A DNA stretch of 64,000 nucleotides from JAWSVE01 sp050633885 (GTDB lineage Bacteria > Pseudomonadota > Gammaproteobacteria > Pseudomonadales > Cellvibrionaceae): the NCBI GenBank assembly GCA_050633885.1, contig JBOEHK010000002.1, positions 855,873 to 919,872 of the forward strand, written 5' to 3'. A program made the position numbers and the translations under genes. This document shows positions 28,370 to 36,710 of the stretch, piece by piece. The notes under the pieces are model-generated. The model saw nothing but the letters and a program-made list of their open reading frames with translations. It had not been told where the DNA came from and made no database searches. Within the stretch, counting starts at the first letter, position 1; each line of letters starts with the position of its first letter.

Positions 28370-28591
28370 ATGAAAGAAATCATCATTAACAAAGAGCCAG
28401 TCGAATTATTTAAGATTTTAAAGTTTGAAGGTTTAACCTCAACTGGTGGCGAAGCCAAATTATTAATTGGTGACGGGCAAGTATTGGTCAACGGAGAAGT
28501 AGAAACACGGAAAAGCAGAAAGATGGTGGCAGGCGATACCATCACATTCGCGAATGAAACATTTACACTTAAGCTTGATGAGGAAGCTTAA
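28370..28591 (+). CDS. Small S4-domain RNA-binding protein (YbcJ-like)
   Basis: 73 residues, nearly all one S4-like domain: VELFKILKFEGLTSTGGEAK, LIGDGQVLVNGEVETRKSRK, VAGDTITFANETF. This matches the YbcJ/S4-like small proteins in length and in the GDGQVLVNGEVETRK core. It probably binds structured RNA in the cytoplasm. It lies just right of the 113-bp repeat, which makes it the first intact gene after the inserted segment. Confidence 0.88.
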   Translation: MKEIIINKEPVELFKILKFEGLTSTGGEAKLLIGDGQVLVNGEVETRKSRKMVAGDTITFANETFTLKLDEEA

Positions 28592-28629
28592 ATATAAAAT
28601 TCTTGTTTGATATTGTTTAAATTTTTTCT

Positions 28630-28655
28630 CTGTGACATAAATATTTATGTCACAG
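28630..28655. promoter_or_regulatory. Perfect 26-bp palindrome after the S4 gene
   Basis: CTGTGACATAAAT and its exact complement meet with no loop. No T-run follows on either strand, so a simple terminator is unlikely. A dimeric regulator site is possible. The TGTGA and TCACA halves are too far apart (14 bp) for CRP. Confidence 0.5.
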
Positions 28656-28660
28656 CATCT

Positions 28661-28696
28661 GTTAATGGAGAATCCTTTGTTAATGAAAAATCCTTG
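28661..28696 (+). repeat. Tandem 18-bp imperfect repeat
   Basis: GTTAATGGAGAATCCTTT and GTTAATGAAAAATCCTTG are adjacent, with three differences. They follow directly after the palindrome. The rest of 28697-28938 shows no gene. Confidence 0.6.
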
Positions 28697-28938
28697 CACT
28701 GAGAGTGTTTGATACTAACTTTAAAGAAACAGAGTTTTAAACGGCTCTGAGATAAAAGTCTCATCTATTCACGAATATACCCCAATTTTCATATCATAGA
28801 ACACTTTTTTGGGTTTACTCTGAGAAGTGGGTTGTTTATGCTTCTTAAATACAGCTCCTCGTTTTATGACTCAAATGCCATAAAACATAAAAATTGCTAT
28901 AAAAAAGCGCCATGAAAAATAAAAAATGGAGAAATCCA

Positions 28939-30063
28939 ATGAAAAAATCTGTATTGATTTCTAGTTTTTTGACGGTGGTCGTCATTGGTGGCTTGGCATA
29001 TTGGCTGCTGTCAGATAAGAACGCACCAGGGTCTATGTCGGCTGAGGTGGTGAACAATCAAGATAAAAATCCCAATGCTATTGCAAATAAATGGCAATGG
29101 GAAAATTTTTCCAGCGATAAGTCCGTAGCCAACTCTGATGCAAAAAAAACGGAAACCAAAACCAAAACGGAAAAGAAACCATCTGATCTAGAGGGCCAAG
29201 TATCTTACGATGTAATAGAAATCTATAATCTTTTACAGTCCATCACACTTGATGAAACCGGTGGTGTAATACCTGATGAAACCGCAAAGCAAGCGCTAGA
29301 AAACGGCTTCATGAGCTTGGGACCCGATCTTAGTCAGGAGGCAATGTCTGAGCTACAAGACTTGATTCGCATTGGCTTGCCAGGTGAAGCAGGAGAACAA
29401 GCCGCTAATATTTTAGAAAACTATTATCAATTTCGCTTAGCAGAAGTGGATTTTAATCAACAGATGGCTAACGCTTTACCTGCATCCGAAGCGGAGTCGG
29501 GACAAATGGCTGATACATTATCGGCCGCTGCTCAATATGAAAAGTTAGTACAGTTACGACGTGATTTTCTCGGTGATGATGTAGCTAATCAATTATTCGC
29601 GGTGGAAGATACGCAAGCAAAACATATGTTTGCTGCCATTGAAATTCAGCAAAATACTGATTTATCCGACGAAGAAAAACAAAAGCAACTAACGACTTTA
29701 CAAGCGGAATTAAATAACAACTTAATTTCCTTGGGACAGTTAGAGCCAGAAGAAGCGGCAACAGAACAAGTGCAGCGCCTGCGTAATCAAGGTGCGCCAA
29801 GTGAAGAAATTTACACCGCTCGAGAAGCTATTTTAGGAACTGAGAGCGCGCAAGAACTCGCTGCTGCTGATCGTGAAGAGGCTCGATGGCAAAATCGTTT
29901 TGAAGGGTTTTGGCAAGCACGCCAAGATGTGATGGAAGCCGGATTAGATGAAGCCGAACGTGAACGTCAGCTCTCGCAATTGCTCGATCAGTATTTTAGC
30001 CCTGAAGAGCGAGAGCGGGCGCGAGTGACCAGTATTAATTGGCAAGCGAGAGATTCACAATAA
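28939..30063 (+). CDS. LifO-like (lipase foldase family) membrane protein, copy 2
   Basis: 374 residues from ATG 28939 (GGAG seven bases upstream); ATG 28912 is in frame. There is one N-terminal transmembrane helix, a low-complexity Lys/Thr linker, then the full Lif layout. It has YDVIEIYNLLQSI, the first bundle (LPGEAGEQAANILENYYQFR), RRDFLGDDVANQLFAVEDTQ with LSDEEKQKQLTTLQ, an extended middle, and the second bundle with LRNQGAPSEEIYTARE and LDEAERERQLSQLLDQYFSPE. The classical RxxFDY motif is replaced by ALENGFMSLGPDL. It is more typical of Lif proteins than copy 1, with which it shares an NxIA..WxWxxFS segment after the membrane helix. No adjacent lipase. Confidence 0.78.
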   Translation: MKKSVLISSFLTVVVIGGLAYWLLSDKNAPGSMSAEVVNNQDKNPNAIANKWQWENFSSDKSVANSDAKKTETKTKTEKKPSDLEGQVSYDVIEIYNLLQSITLDETGGVIPDETAKQALENGFMSLGPDLSQEAMSELQDLIRIGLPGEAGEQAANILENYYQFRLAEVDFNQQMANALPASEAESGQMADTLSAAAQYEKLVQLRRDFLGDDVANQLFAVEDTQAKHMFAAIEIQQNTDLSDEEKQKQLTTLQAELNNNLISLGQLEPEEAATEQVQRLRNQGAPSEEIYTAREAILGTESAQELAAADREEARWQNRFEGFWQARQDVMEAGLDEAERERQLSQLLDQYFSPEERERARVTSINWQARDSQ

Positions 30064-30183
30064 ATTAAAAGCCAGAGCGAAGAGGCTGAGTACTTGATAA
30101 TTGTTACTCAAAAACCTCTTAAGATTTTCTAACCGTTTTTTAATAGTCTCCGATTAATTTTCTAACAACATGCCAATAACTTT

Positions 30184-31770
30184 CTAATAACTTCGCCGTG
30201 TTCGCATTAACATCAGCATTAATATCAACCCAAGAAAAGAAACAAACCAGTAAGGGAAGCGACTGTAAAACGTCGTGCTGGTCTTTCCTTTTTCAGATGC
30301 CTGAAAAGGAACATCCAATAAGTAACCTGCGATTTCTTGGTGATCTGTTTGTAATAGCGAGCGACCATTAGGCGCTAATACACCACCTAATCCATTATTC
30401 ATCACATGTACGAGTGGACGACGGTTTTCCACACTACGCAACACCGACGCACTCATGTGTTGGTAGGGAACTCGCGTGTTACCAAACCAACCATTGTTCG
30501 ATTGCACGGTAAAGATATCGCCTCCAGTGACGTCGGTGGAGGCGGCGACAAATCGGGGAAAAATAATTTCGAAGCAAATAAACGGCTTAATAGACGCGTT
30601 GCCAACATTAAAAATCGTCGGCGCTGAGCCTGCACTGTATCTGCCGAAAAACTCTCCTAAATAATACCGCGTCCAACGATTAATGCTGTCGGAATTCTCA
30701 AACAGAGGCAAATACTCAGCCATAGGAATACGTTTTATTTTTTGGTATTTACCCATCGGCTTTCCCGTCTCGTCGAGAAAGGTTGAAGTATTAAAATTCC
30801 GCATCCTATCAACGTTTTTTTCTTGTTCGAAAGATTGAAACAGCAATGAACTTTCCAACTTGGCGACTTGTTTTTGGTAAGCGTCTTTCACAAACGCTTC
30901 TGTGTAATATTGTTTATTCCGCAATTCGGGCCAGATCACGAGCTCAGCTCCAGCCGCTACTAATTGCTCCGTTAAATCCATCTCGATGGGATAGCTTAAA
31001 CTATAACCGGGGCGAGGGTCAGGTGTGCCAATAGTCGGTGGTTCGTTGGTTTGCACCAAGCCTATTTTTAGTGTGTCCCATGACGCCATTTTACTGTCCC
31101 AATAATGTAAACTGAGCACACCATAAATAAACCAACTAACAATCAGGGCGTATGCGGCCAATGCACTTCGCTGAAAAAATACTGCACGACCGATCAATGC
31201 TTGCGCGATGAATACATTGACAATCCCCACAATAAAATCCAGACCACTTACGCCAGTAATATCTGTCGCTTGTAATGCCACCAAAAATTCACTTTGTGCA
31301 TTACCAATCTGCCAGGGAAATAGCGTAGGGTAAAACGCAAAAACGAGTGCGAGAACAGTAGGAAACGCCCACAAGATAGCGTTATTATTTCGGCCAGTGG
31401 GGTTTAGATTTTGGGTCAAATAATGAGTTAATGAGGCAACAAGAGCGAATATTTGCGCGCAGTAAAACCAGTAGATCGATGCCAGACCAACACTGTGAAT
31501 AAACGAATAGGCTCTAAATAGCCGAATAAACTCCGCCATCCAATAAGTAGACAAGCCAAAAGCTAAAAGCCCAGTGAGTAGTCCAAACCAGTAAGCTTGC
31601 CAAACGCTGCGACACTGTTGCAAGCCAATTAAAAATGGCACAAAAGCAATCCACCCCAACAAATAAAACTCAGGATATAACGCTGATATAGCAGACAAAA
31701 TGGCACAGCTTAACGCTGCCACTGGAATCCAAAAAACAGGATGCGACCAAACTGAAGTCGTTTTATTCAT
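30184..31770 (-). CDS. Apolipoprotein N-acyltransferase-like (Lnt-type) membrane carbon-nitrogen hydrolase
   Basis: 528 residues from ATG 31770; the frame extends to 31785. Six or so N-terminal hydrophobic helices, a periplasmic nitrilase-fold domain and a last transmembrane helix near the end (FVSFLGLILMLMLM) give the Lnt topology. With numbering from 31785 the catalytic triad is visible as E287 (VIWPELRNK), K351 (KIKRIPMAEYLP) and C404 (PFICFEIIFP). The spacing is close to E. coli Lnt E267-K335-C387. It is divergent (KRIPMAEYLP against LVPFGEYLP), and a housekeeping Lnt is normally beside ybeX/corC, so this is probably a paralogue. Its start overlaps the end of a LifO-like gene. Confidence 0.78.
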   Translation of the reverse strand: MNKTTSVWSHPVFWIPVAALSCAILSAISALYPEFYLLGWIAFVPFLIGLQQCRSVWQAYWFGLLTGLLAFGLSTYWMAEFIRLFRAYSFIHSVGLASIYWFYCAQIFALVASLTHYLTQNLNPTGRNNNAILWAFPTVLALVFAFYPTLFPWQIGNAQSEFLVALQATDITGVSGLDFIVGIVNVFIAQALIGRAVFFQRSALAAYALIVSWFIYGVLSLHYWDSKMASWDTLKIGLVQTNEPPTIGTPDPRPGYSLSYPIEMDLTEQLVAAGAELVIWPELRNKQYYTEAFVKDAYQKQVAKLESSLLFQSFEQEKNVDRMRNFNTSTFLDETGKPMGKYQKIKRIPMAEYLPLFENSDSINRWTRYYLGEFFGRYSAGSAPTIFNVGNASIKPFICFEIIFPRFVAASTDVTGGDIFTVQSNNGWFGNTRVPYQHMSASVLRSVENRRPLVHVMNNGLGGVLAPNGRSLLQTDHQEIAGYLLDVPFQASEKGKTSTTFYSRFPYWFVSFLGLILMLMLMRTRRSY

Positions 31771-32506
31771 TGACTGCGCTCTCATCTAGTTTTTCTGGAA
31801 AGCGAGCTTGCATATCAAGCAGTGCTTGTTTTTTTTCCGCTTCAGTGAGGTTGCCATCATTCCGAATTTGCAGACTGGTAGACATCATGATTGCAATGCG
31901 TCGCTGATCAAAAAACATTTTTTTTGCGACTGTTTTGCCTAACAGCTCATCTTGTAATTGAAATAATTCTGCATAGTTTGGAGGCTCGTTAGCCGTTAGT
32001 TTATCTTCCGCTAATGTATTCGCGGTATTTTTTTCCCACCAACGCTGCTCCATTTCTTTGTAATGTTTGAGTGCGGGTAGCAGCGTCATAAATTGCTGGC
32101 TCGCGGTTTTGCCAAACTGTTTTTCAAATAAAAAAGCCATACGCGCCAGTTGTAATTCCAGCAGTTGACCATCCATAACAGCAATGGCTTCCACCATCGC
32201 CGACTCCAACGTTGCATCGATTTTCAAATTACCCTCTGCGTCGATTTGCAACTCACTCCAAGCGGCTTCAGCGAATGTAAAATCGAGATCGGCAATATCA
32301 GCAGGCAAGGGAGCAATCGAAAAGGTTTGAACAATGTCGTCGTCGAAACTGTCTGCACTCTGCCACCAAACTAAAGCGCCAACGACCACGGCAAAAACAA
32401 TGAGAATAATGCGCTGCTGAAACATAGAATGTTGACTAATGGCGAGTGCTGGAGCCTTATCTGTTGAGGGGGGATCATTGGTAACTAATGGCATCGTAAA
32501 CCGCAT
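31763..32506 (-). CDS. Short LifO-like membrane protein, copy 3, overlapping the Lnt-like gene
   Basis: 247 residues, about two thirds of the usual Lif length. An N-terminal cytoplasmic stretch is followed by one transmembrane helix (about 31-47) and LDFTFAEAAWSELQIDAEGN. Then comes the first helical bundle and the Lif core LQDELLGKTVAKKMFFDQRR ... LTEAEKKQALLDMQARFPE. It ends there, so the second bundle is absent. The stop lies 8 nt inside the Lnt-like gene (ATG 31770), which implies translational coupling. A chaperone or partner role for the Lnt-like enzyme is an inference from this overlap. Confidence 0.68.
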   Translation of the reverse strand: MRFTMPLVTNDPPSTDKAPALAISQHSMFQQRIILIVFAVVVGALVWWQSADSFDDDIVQTFSIAPLPADIADLDFTFAEAAWSELQIDAEGNLKIDATLESAMVEAIAVMDGQLLELQLARMAFLFEKQFGKTASQQFMTLLPALKHYKEMEQRWWEKNTANTLAEDKLTANEPPNYAELFQLQDELLGKTVAKKMFFDQRRIAIMMSTSLQIRNDGNLTEAEKKQALLDMQARFPEKLDESAVNE

Positions 32507-33034
32507 AATTAAAAGTGAAAAATGTTGAAGGTATTGAATCTAAATTCGTTATTGTAGTGTGCAGATTTATTATTGGCTTCATCGTACCAGTCATTTGACA
32601 CCAGACTTTTCACGAATCAGCACACTTTACCTTAACTTAGGTGCAAAACTATTAAGTCTCGACAATTTAAGTCTTAACAGTTTAAGTGTTAACAATCCCG
32701 TGAAAATTAGCATTACTTAGCTATAACAAAGTGTATTAATAGAGTATTTGAGTATATTTCAGTGAAACTAACAAACGACTAATCAGCCATTCAAATAGAT
32801 TTGATACTGGAGTTACCACTTCTACTAAAAATTCGGAGGTCGAGCAATATTTGTTCAAAAAAAGATTATCTAGAATATCCCTACAGTCGATTGATAAAAA
32901 ATAGCAAATACAATCTTTCTGTAATAAATAATAAATTAGGTCCCGAATTTCAGCGCTCACAGAGAAGAATAGCAATTCCCAAATCGCTGAGTTTAGGCAC
33001 TCACTCATTTTGGCTAGAAAAGAAGGGTAACAAT
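32507..33034. other. 528-bp divergent spacer with a triple 15-bp repeat
   Basis: The spacer separates the LifO3-Lnt pair from the secreted hydrolase. Three 15-bp units at 32651-32665, 32666-32680 and 32681-32695 follow TTTAAGTCTTAACAR with a few changes. The plus frame open from 32801 is an upstream extension of the hydrolase frame without a ribosome site and is not counted as coding. Promoters for both directions presumably lie here. Confidence 0.6.
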
Positions 33035-33727
33035 ATGAATATTAAAAGTTTACTTATTGGCGGCACAGCAATCTTGGCATGCGGCTTGATGGCTTCAACT
33101 GCATTTGCAGGCAATCCAAGCGGTGGTAGTAGCTGCAGCGTCAGCCGTACAACTGGTTCAGGTGCTGTATTTTATGTTCCAAGTGGTGGTAATGGTACTT
33201 ACAACATCCTAGCTTGGGGTAATGGTACTGGTGGTGGTTCAAGCACTTACCGTGGTTTATTAGAAGCTGCTGCAGAAGAGTGTGTTTTGGTAGCCGCTGC
33301 GACAACTGCTAGCTCAGGAAGTGGTAGAGACGTAGAAAGTGCACTTAACCAAGCGAAGAGCCGTTATAGCAGCATCGTTGGTTCAAATCCTAAAGTGTGT
33401 ACTTCTGGTCACTCACAAGGTGGTGGTGGAGCTTTCAACGCTGCAAATCGTACGGATGCAGACTGCGTAATTGCGGTTCAACCTGACACTGTTTACACGA
33501 CTAGTATCTCTCGACCTGTATCAAGCAGCACAGATGTTGTTTGTATCTTCAGTACAGGTGATACGTTAGCGCCAGCGCTTCCGTTCAACGCATCAAACTG
33601 CCGTCGTAACTCAACTCGTTACTCACAAGAAACAACATCGGGTTCTCACTTTGCACCAACATCTGGAACAGGTGGAGCAGCCGGTGCTGAAATGAGAAAC
33701 TACATCAGAGACTGGTTAGTTAACTAA
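33035..33727 (+). CDS. Secreted alpha/beta hydrolase of the cutinase/PETase-like type
   Basis: 230 residues from ATG 33035 (AAGGG upstream). The signal peptide ends STAFA-GN. The probable triad is Ser127 in SGHSQGGGGAFNAA, Asp176 in FSTGDTLAP and His205 in SGSHFAP. The order and the GHSxGGGG nucleophile elbow match bacterial cutinases, PETase and related polyester or lipid hydrolases, though this protein is ~30-60 residues shorter. Six Cys in the mature part suggest disulfides. Codon use is regular, Gly/Ser/Thr-rich, with a strong terminator downstream, suggesting high expression. The substrate is unproven. Confidence 0.78.
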   Translation: MNIKSLLIGGTAILACGLMASTAFAGNPSGGSSCSVSRTTGSGAVFYVPSGGNGTYNILAWGNGTGGGSSTYRGLLEAAAEECVLVAAATTASSGSGRDVESALNQAKSRYSSIVGSNPKVCTSGHSQGGGGAFNAANRTDADCVIAVQPDTVYTTSISRPVSSSTDVVCIFSTGDTLAPALPFNASNCRRNSTRYSQETTSGSHFAPTSGTGGAAGAEMRNYIRDWLVN

Positions 33728-33769
33728 TCACTGTTAGTTTTTTGTTTCAATAATTTTTGTTTTAATGAA

Positions 33770-33804
33770 AGCCTCAACCTTTATGGTTGGGGTTTTTTTA
33801 TTTG
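33770..33804 (+). terminator. Intrinsic terminator of the secreted hydrolase
   Basis: The stem CCTCAACC-TTTAT-GGTTGGGG (one G-T pair) is followed by seven T, 43 bp after the stop. Confidence 0.85.
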
Positions 33805-33856
33805 TGGTTTAAGCTGTAGTTTTAGTCTTTTATGGTGAAAACGGTAAGGAAATAAG

Positions 33857-34627
33857 ATGAGCAATATGATCAATGTTGTGGCGATATTTTTGATGAGCGT
33901 TGTACTCATTAGTGGCTGCGGCGAACAGCCATCATCGGCGAACATTACAGATATAAATACAGATGTAAAAATAAAAAAACCAATAGATGAAAAAAAACAC
34001 GGTTTTCAATCGCTAGAAGATCGATTTAGTTATGCCTATGGTGCTGACTTGGCAGAAAAATTTAAAGCGGAAGGCATTGAATTAAATGTCGATATTCTAG
34101 CGACCGCAATGCGAGATGCATTTAAAGGCGGCGAAATGAAAATGCCTGATGACGAAGTCATCGCTACACTTGCACTTTATCAAAAAATATTTTTGAAGAA
34201 GAAAGAAGAACAAAAAGCCATCGCTGCTGAAAAAAACAAAAAAGAAGGCAAAGTATTTTTAGCTGAAAATGCCAAAAAAGAAGGCGTAGTCATCACAGAA
34301 AGTGGCTTGCAGTACAGAGTAATCACAGCCGGTGATGGCGGCTATAAACCGAAATTTAATGATGAAGTACAAGTGCATTATCGCGCAACGTTTACCGATG
34401 GCACCGAATTCGATAGCACTCACAAGCGCGGTGAGCCTTATAGCGTCAAAGCTAAAATGCTGATTGACGGTTGGGCCGAAGCGCTTCAGCTAATGACAGC
34501 AGGCGCCAAATGGGAATTAACGATACCGGCAGAACTTGCTTATGGCGAAGAAGGCCAGGATCCCTATATCGGACCAAATGCCGTACTGATTTTTGAAGTG
34601 GAATTGCTTGAAATTGAAGAGGGATAA
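33857..34627 (+). CDS. FKBP-type peptidyl-prolyl isomerase lipoprotein (FkpA/Mip-like)
   Basis: 256 residues with a lipobox (VVLISGC). The N-terminal helical dimerisation domain is seen as RFSYAYGADLAEKFKAEGIE and ATAMRDAFKGGE, followed by a long Lys/Glu-rich helix. The FKBP domain carries ESGLQYRVITAGDG, DEVQVHYRATFTDGTEFDST, IDGWAEALQLMTAGAKWELT, PAELAYGEEG and AVLIFEVELLEIE. It assists folding of periplasmic and outer-membrane proteins. Its last ~240 nt are present again at 37151-37395. Confidence 0.92.
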   Translation: MSNMINVVAIFLMSVVLISGCGEQPSSANITDINTDVKIKKPIDEKKHGFQSLEDRFSYAYGADLAEKFKAEGIELNVDILATAMRDAFKGGEMKMPDDEVIATLALYQKIFLKKKEEQKAIAAEKNKKEGKVFLAENAKKEGVVITESGLQYRVITAGDGGYKPKFNDEVQVHYRATFTDGTEFDSTHKRGEPYSVKAKMLIDGWAEALQLMTAGAKWELTIPAELAYGEEGQDPYIGPNAVLIFEVELLEIEEG

Positions 34628-34833
34628 AAAGCCGTCACAATAAGTTCACAATTATCGGGTGATACCATTATATTTTCTGGTTTAATTTAGAGGCCTAAAT
34701 TTAGAAGTTTAGAAGTTTAAGTTTGGTGCGATGAGTAGATTTGATTTAGCTGTTTTTTACTAATTAAAAACGGAGTATAAAAATTGTATTCTCGGCGAAA
34801 ACTCTTTGTCGCTAGGTGCAAGTTCTTCGCTTT

Positions 34834-34861
34834 AAACTCTTCAACGCAAACTCTTCAACTC
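34834..34861 (+). repeat. Tandem 14-bp repeat in the FKBP-hipA spacer
   Basis: AAACTCTTCAACGC is followed directly by AAACTCTTCAACTC. It lies in the 34628-34886 spacer, which also holds a TTTAGAAG-rich stretch near 34696-34720 and no gene. Confidence 0.65.
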
Positions 34862-34886
34862 AAATTTTTCTTTGCAAGAAGCATAA

Positions 34887-36149
34887 TCATTCCTCGACAG
34901 AAAACGGATTTAAAAATTGCCGCTTCCAAAGCAACTGTCGATCAACTTCATTTAATTCCGCTTCATCACAAACCGATTGCCAGTTTTTCTCAATAATAAT
35001 TTTTTGATGTTCAAAAATCGCATAGGCTTCATCTTTCTTGAGTAAAAAATTTTTCGCAGCAGATAAACATGTTTTGAACTGGCTTAAATTATTTTCGCCA
35101 ATAATCCGCATAGCTTGACCAGCCTCATTGCCCAAGCGTCCTTGAGGGCAGATATCATAGGCGGGAGTTAAACTTAAATGTTTTCCATCCCAAAACGCCG
35201 CATGGTTTCGGGCATGATCGTCAGTATTGCCACATAAAATATTGAACAATAATCGCGAGAACAATTCTTTGAGTGTATCTTTAGGTTCAATAAATCGATG
35301 GCGAATAATTTCAGCTAATGTTTCATAACTGGCGTAGCGCGCCATCATGTCATCTAACCCAAATAAGGTGAGGGCAGAGACCATGGGTTGCCGCGTCCAG
35401 TCTTTGCCATTAAATTTCCTATCGAAACGCTCAATGAGCACAATATCTTTATTGGCTGCTTTCACCATTTTCACTGGCGCAACATTAATGCCGGCCAGTT
35501 TTGCCAAGCGCATAGCGATAAATTCCGCTTTCACCACGCTGTACAAATCATTCGTAGCAGAAAATTTAGCAATATATTTTGTGTCTTTTTCTTCGATTAA
35601 CGCCTTAGGGCGTGCTCCGCCAATCGAGCTACCATGAAAGAGCGCCTGATCTAATTCTGGCCGGAGAGGTATACCTTTCTCAACGCGCTCCGCTGATTGC
35701 ATCAATTCTTCAATACTGACATTTTTTGCGAAGCGTGGAATATATTCAGTGGGAGATTGCTGAAAGTCCAAAGCACCAATCCGATCAGAGCCGGACTCTA
35801 AAAGGTAGGTCAGTTCATCAAGTGTAGCCGTATCGGTATTCGCACCTTTTAAACCGAGTTTTTTATTAATAATCACTCGGCGCCCCCAAGCATCAGGAGC
35901 GCCATCACGAATACAACCTGGTATTTTTAATCCATTCAAATTAGAAAGCACGCCCGCTTTTAATGGCAACTCAGGTTCGTAGATAGACATAGCTGGCGGA
36001 GTATCTTTAATACGCTCCAAATAACTTTTACCGTAGTTAAATAAAAGCGCATCGCCATCGGCTTCAAGTTTTCCTGCGACCACAGGTTTTATTTCATTAG
36101 GTAGCCAGATCCAGACATAGCTTTCTTTGTATTGGTTGTTAGAAGTCAT
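34887..36149 (-). CDS. hipA: HipA-type Ser/Thr kinase toxin
   Basis: 420 residues from ATG 36149, which overlaps the hipB stop by 11 nt; AAGGTAG in the hipB end serves as ribosome site. HipA features: an N-terminal subdomain (GKLEADGDALLFNYGKSYLE), SSIGGARPKALIE (the ATP/phospho-loop region), VLIERFDR, the catalytic ILCGNTDDHARNHAAFW and metal-binding LTPAYDICP. HipA kinases phosphorylate translation factors such as glutamyl-tRNA synthetase and arrest growth until blocked by HipB. It is full length with all motifs present. Confidence 0.93.
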   Translation of the reverse strand: MTSNNQYKESYVWIWLPNEIKPVVAGKLEADGDALLFNYGKSYLERIKDTPPAMSIYEPELPLKAGVLSNLNGLKIPGCIRDGAPDAWGRRVIINKKLGLKGANTDTATLDELTYLLESGSDRIGALDFQQSPTEYIPRFAKNVSIEELMQSAERVEKGIPLRPELDQALFHGSSIGGARPKALIEEKDTKYIAKFSATNDLYSVVKAEFIAMRLAKLAGINVAPVKMVKAANKDIVLIERFDRKFNGKDWTRQPMVSALTLFGLDDMMARYASYETLAEIIRHRFIEPKDTLKELFSRLLFNILCGNTDDHARNHAAFWDGKHLSLTPAYDICPQGRLGNEAGQAMRIIGENNLSQFKTCLSAAKNFLLKKDEAYAIFEHQKIIIEKNWQSVCDEAELNEVDRQLLWKRQFLNPFSVEE

Positions 36150-36483
36150 CGTCAACTACCTTCATTTTTTTACGGGCTTTTTGAGGAAGTAGAGCGAGCT
36201 TCTCTTCGGTTTCTTTAATGTGTCTCGCCAACGTCAATGAAGATGGATCAGCATCGAAAAGATTCACCCCGACAATAGCCGCCACTTCGAACACAGCTCC
36301 GATCTCACATTTCAAATCGCCTTTTTCAATACGCTGAAGCATACTTCTAGAAATTCCAACTCGTTCAGCTACCTCTTGAGCGCTTAACCGACGCTCTAAT
36401 CTGGCGGCACGAATGAGCCCCGAGAGAAGCGTGATCGCTTCTTCGGTATAACGTGAATATGAACGTGTCACTGATTTTGGCAT
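36139..36483 (-). CDS. hipB: HipB-type antitoxin, XRE helix-turn-helix repressor
   Basis: 114 residues with a single XRE domain: LIRAARLERRLSAQEVAERV, GISRSMLQRIEKGD, AVFEVAAIVGVNLFD. It precedes and overlaps hipA. HipB binds HipA and represses the operon through inverted repeats in its promoter, consistent with the repeats seen at 36492-36624. The C-terminal Lys-rich tail (KARKKMKVVDDDF) is probably flexible. Confidence 0.92.
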   Translation of the reverse strand: MPKSVTRSYSRYTEEAITLLSGLIRAARLERRLSAQEVAERVGISRSMLQRIEKGDLKCEIGAVFEVAAIVGVNLFDADPSSLTLARHIKETEEKLALLPQKARKKMKVVDDDF

Positions 36484-36491
36484 TTTGTCTT

Positions 36492-36624
36492 ACATATAAG
36501 TCAATAAACCGCCAATCGGTTTATATGTGAACCATATACTAGATCATGGTTGAAAAGCGATCAAGCTATAAATGGTTCATAAAAGACCCATTAAGCTATC
36601 TATTGGTTTATATGTAACCCATAT
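36492..36624. promoter_or_regulatory. hipBA operator region with repeated TTTATATG boxes
   Basis: 36492-36528 is an inverted repeat: ACATATAA...CAATAAACCG and CGGTTTATATGT. A 23-bp direct repeat of pattern ATYGGTTTATATGTRAACC..ATAT occurs at about 36515-36537 and 36602-36624. The spacing of about 88 bp suits several HipB dimers binding a looped or stacked operator. Confidence 0.6.
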
Positions 36625-36710
36625 TGATTGTTTCAACAAAGGAGCCGAAGTTATGAAGTTGTTGATTGGTGGGCCACTAGCTAGTACTAATGAGCGGTGA
36701 ATTAAATACG

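Noticed and set aside
28630..28655. CRP site
   Set aside because: TGTGA and TCACA are present but separated by 14 bp instead of 6.
32801..33034. N-terminal extension of the cutinase-like frame
   Set aside because: It would place 78 charged residues before a clear signal peptide; ATG 33035 has a ribosome site and gives the expected secreted form.
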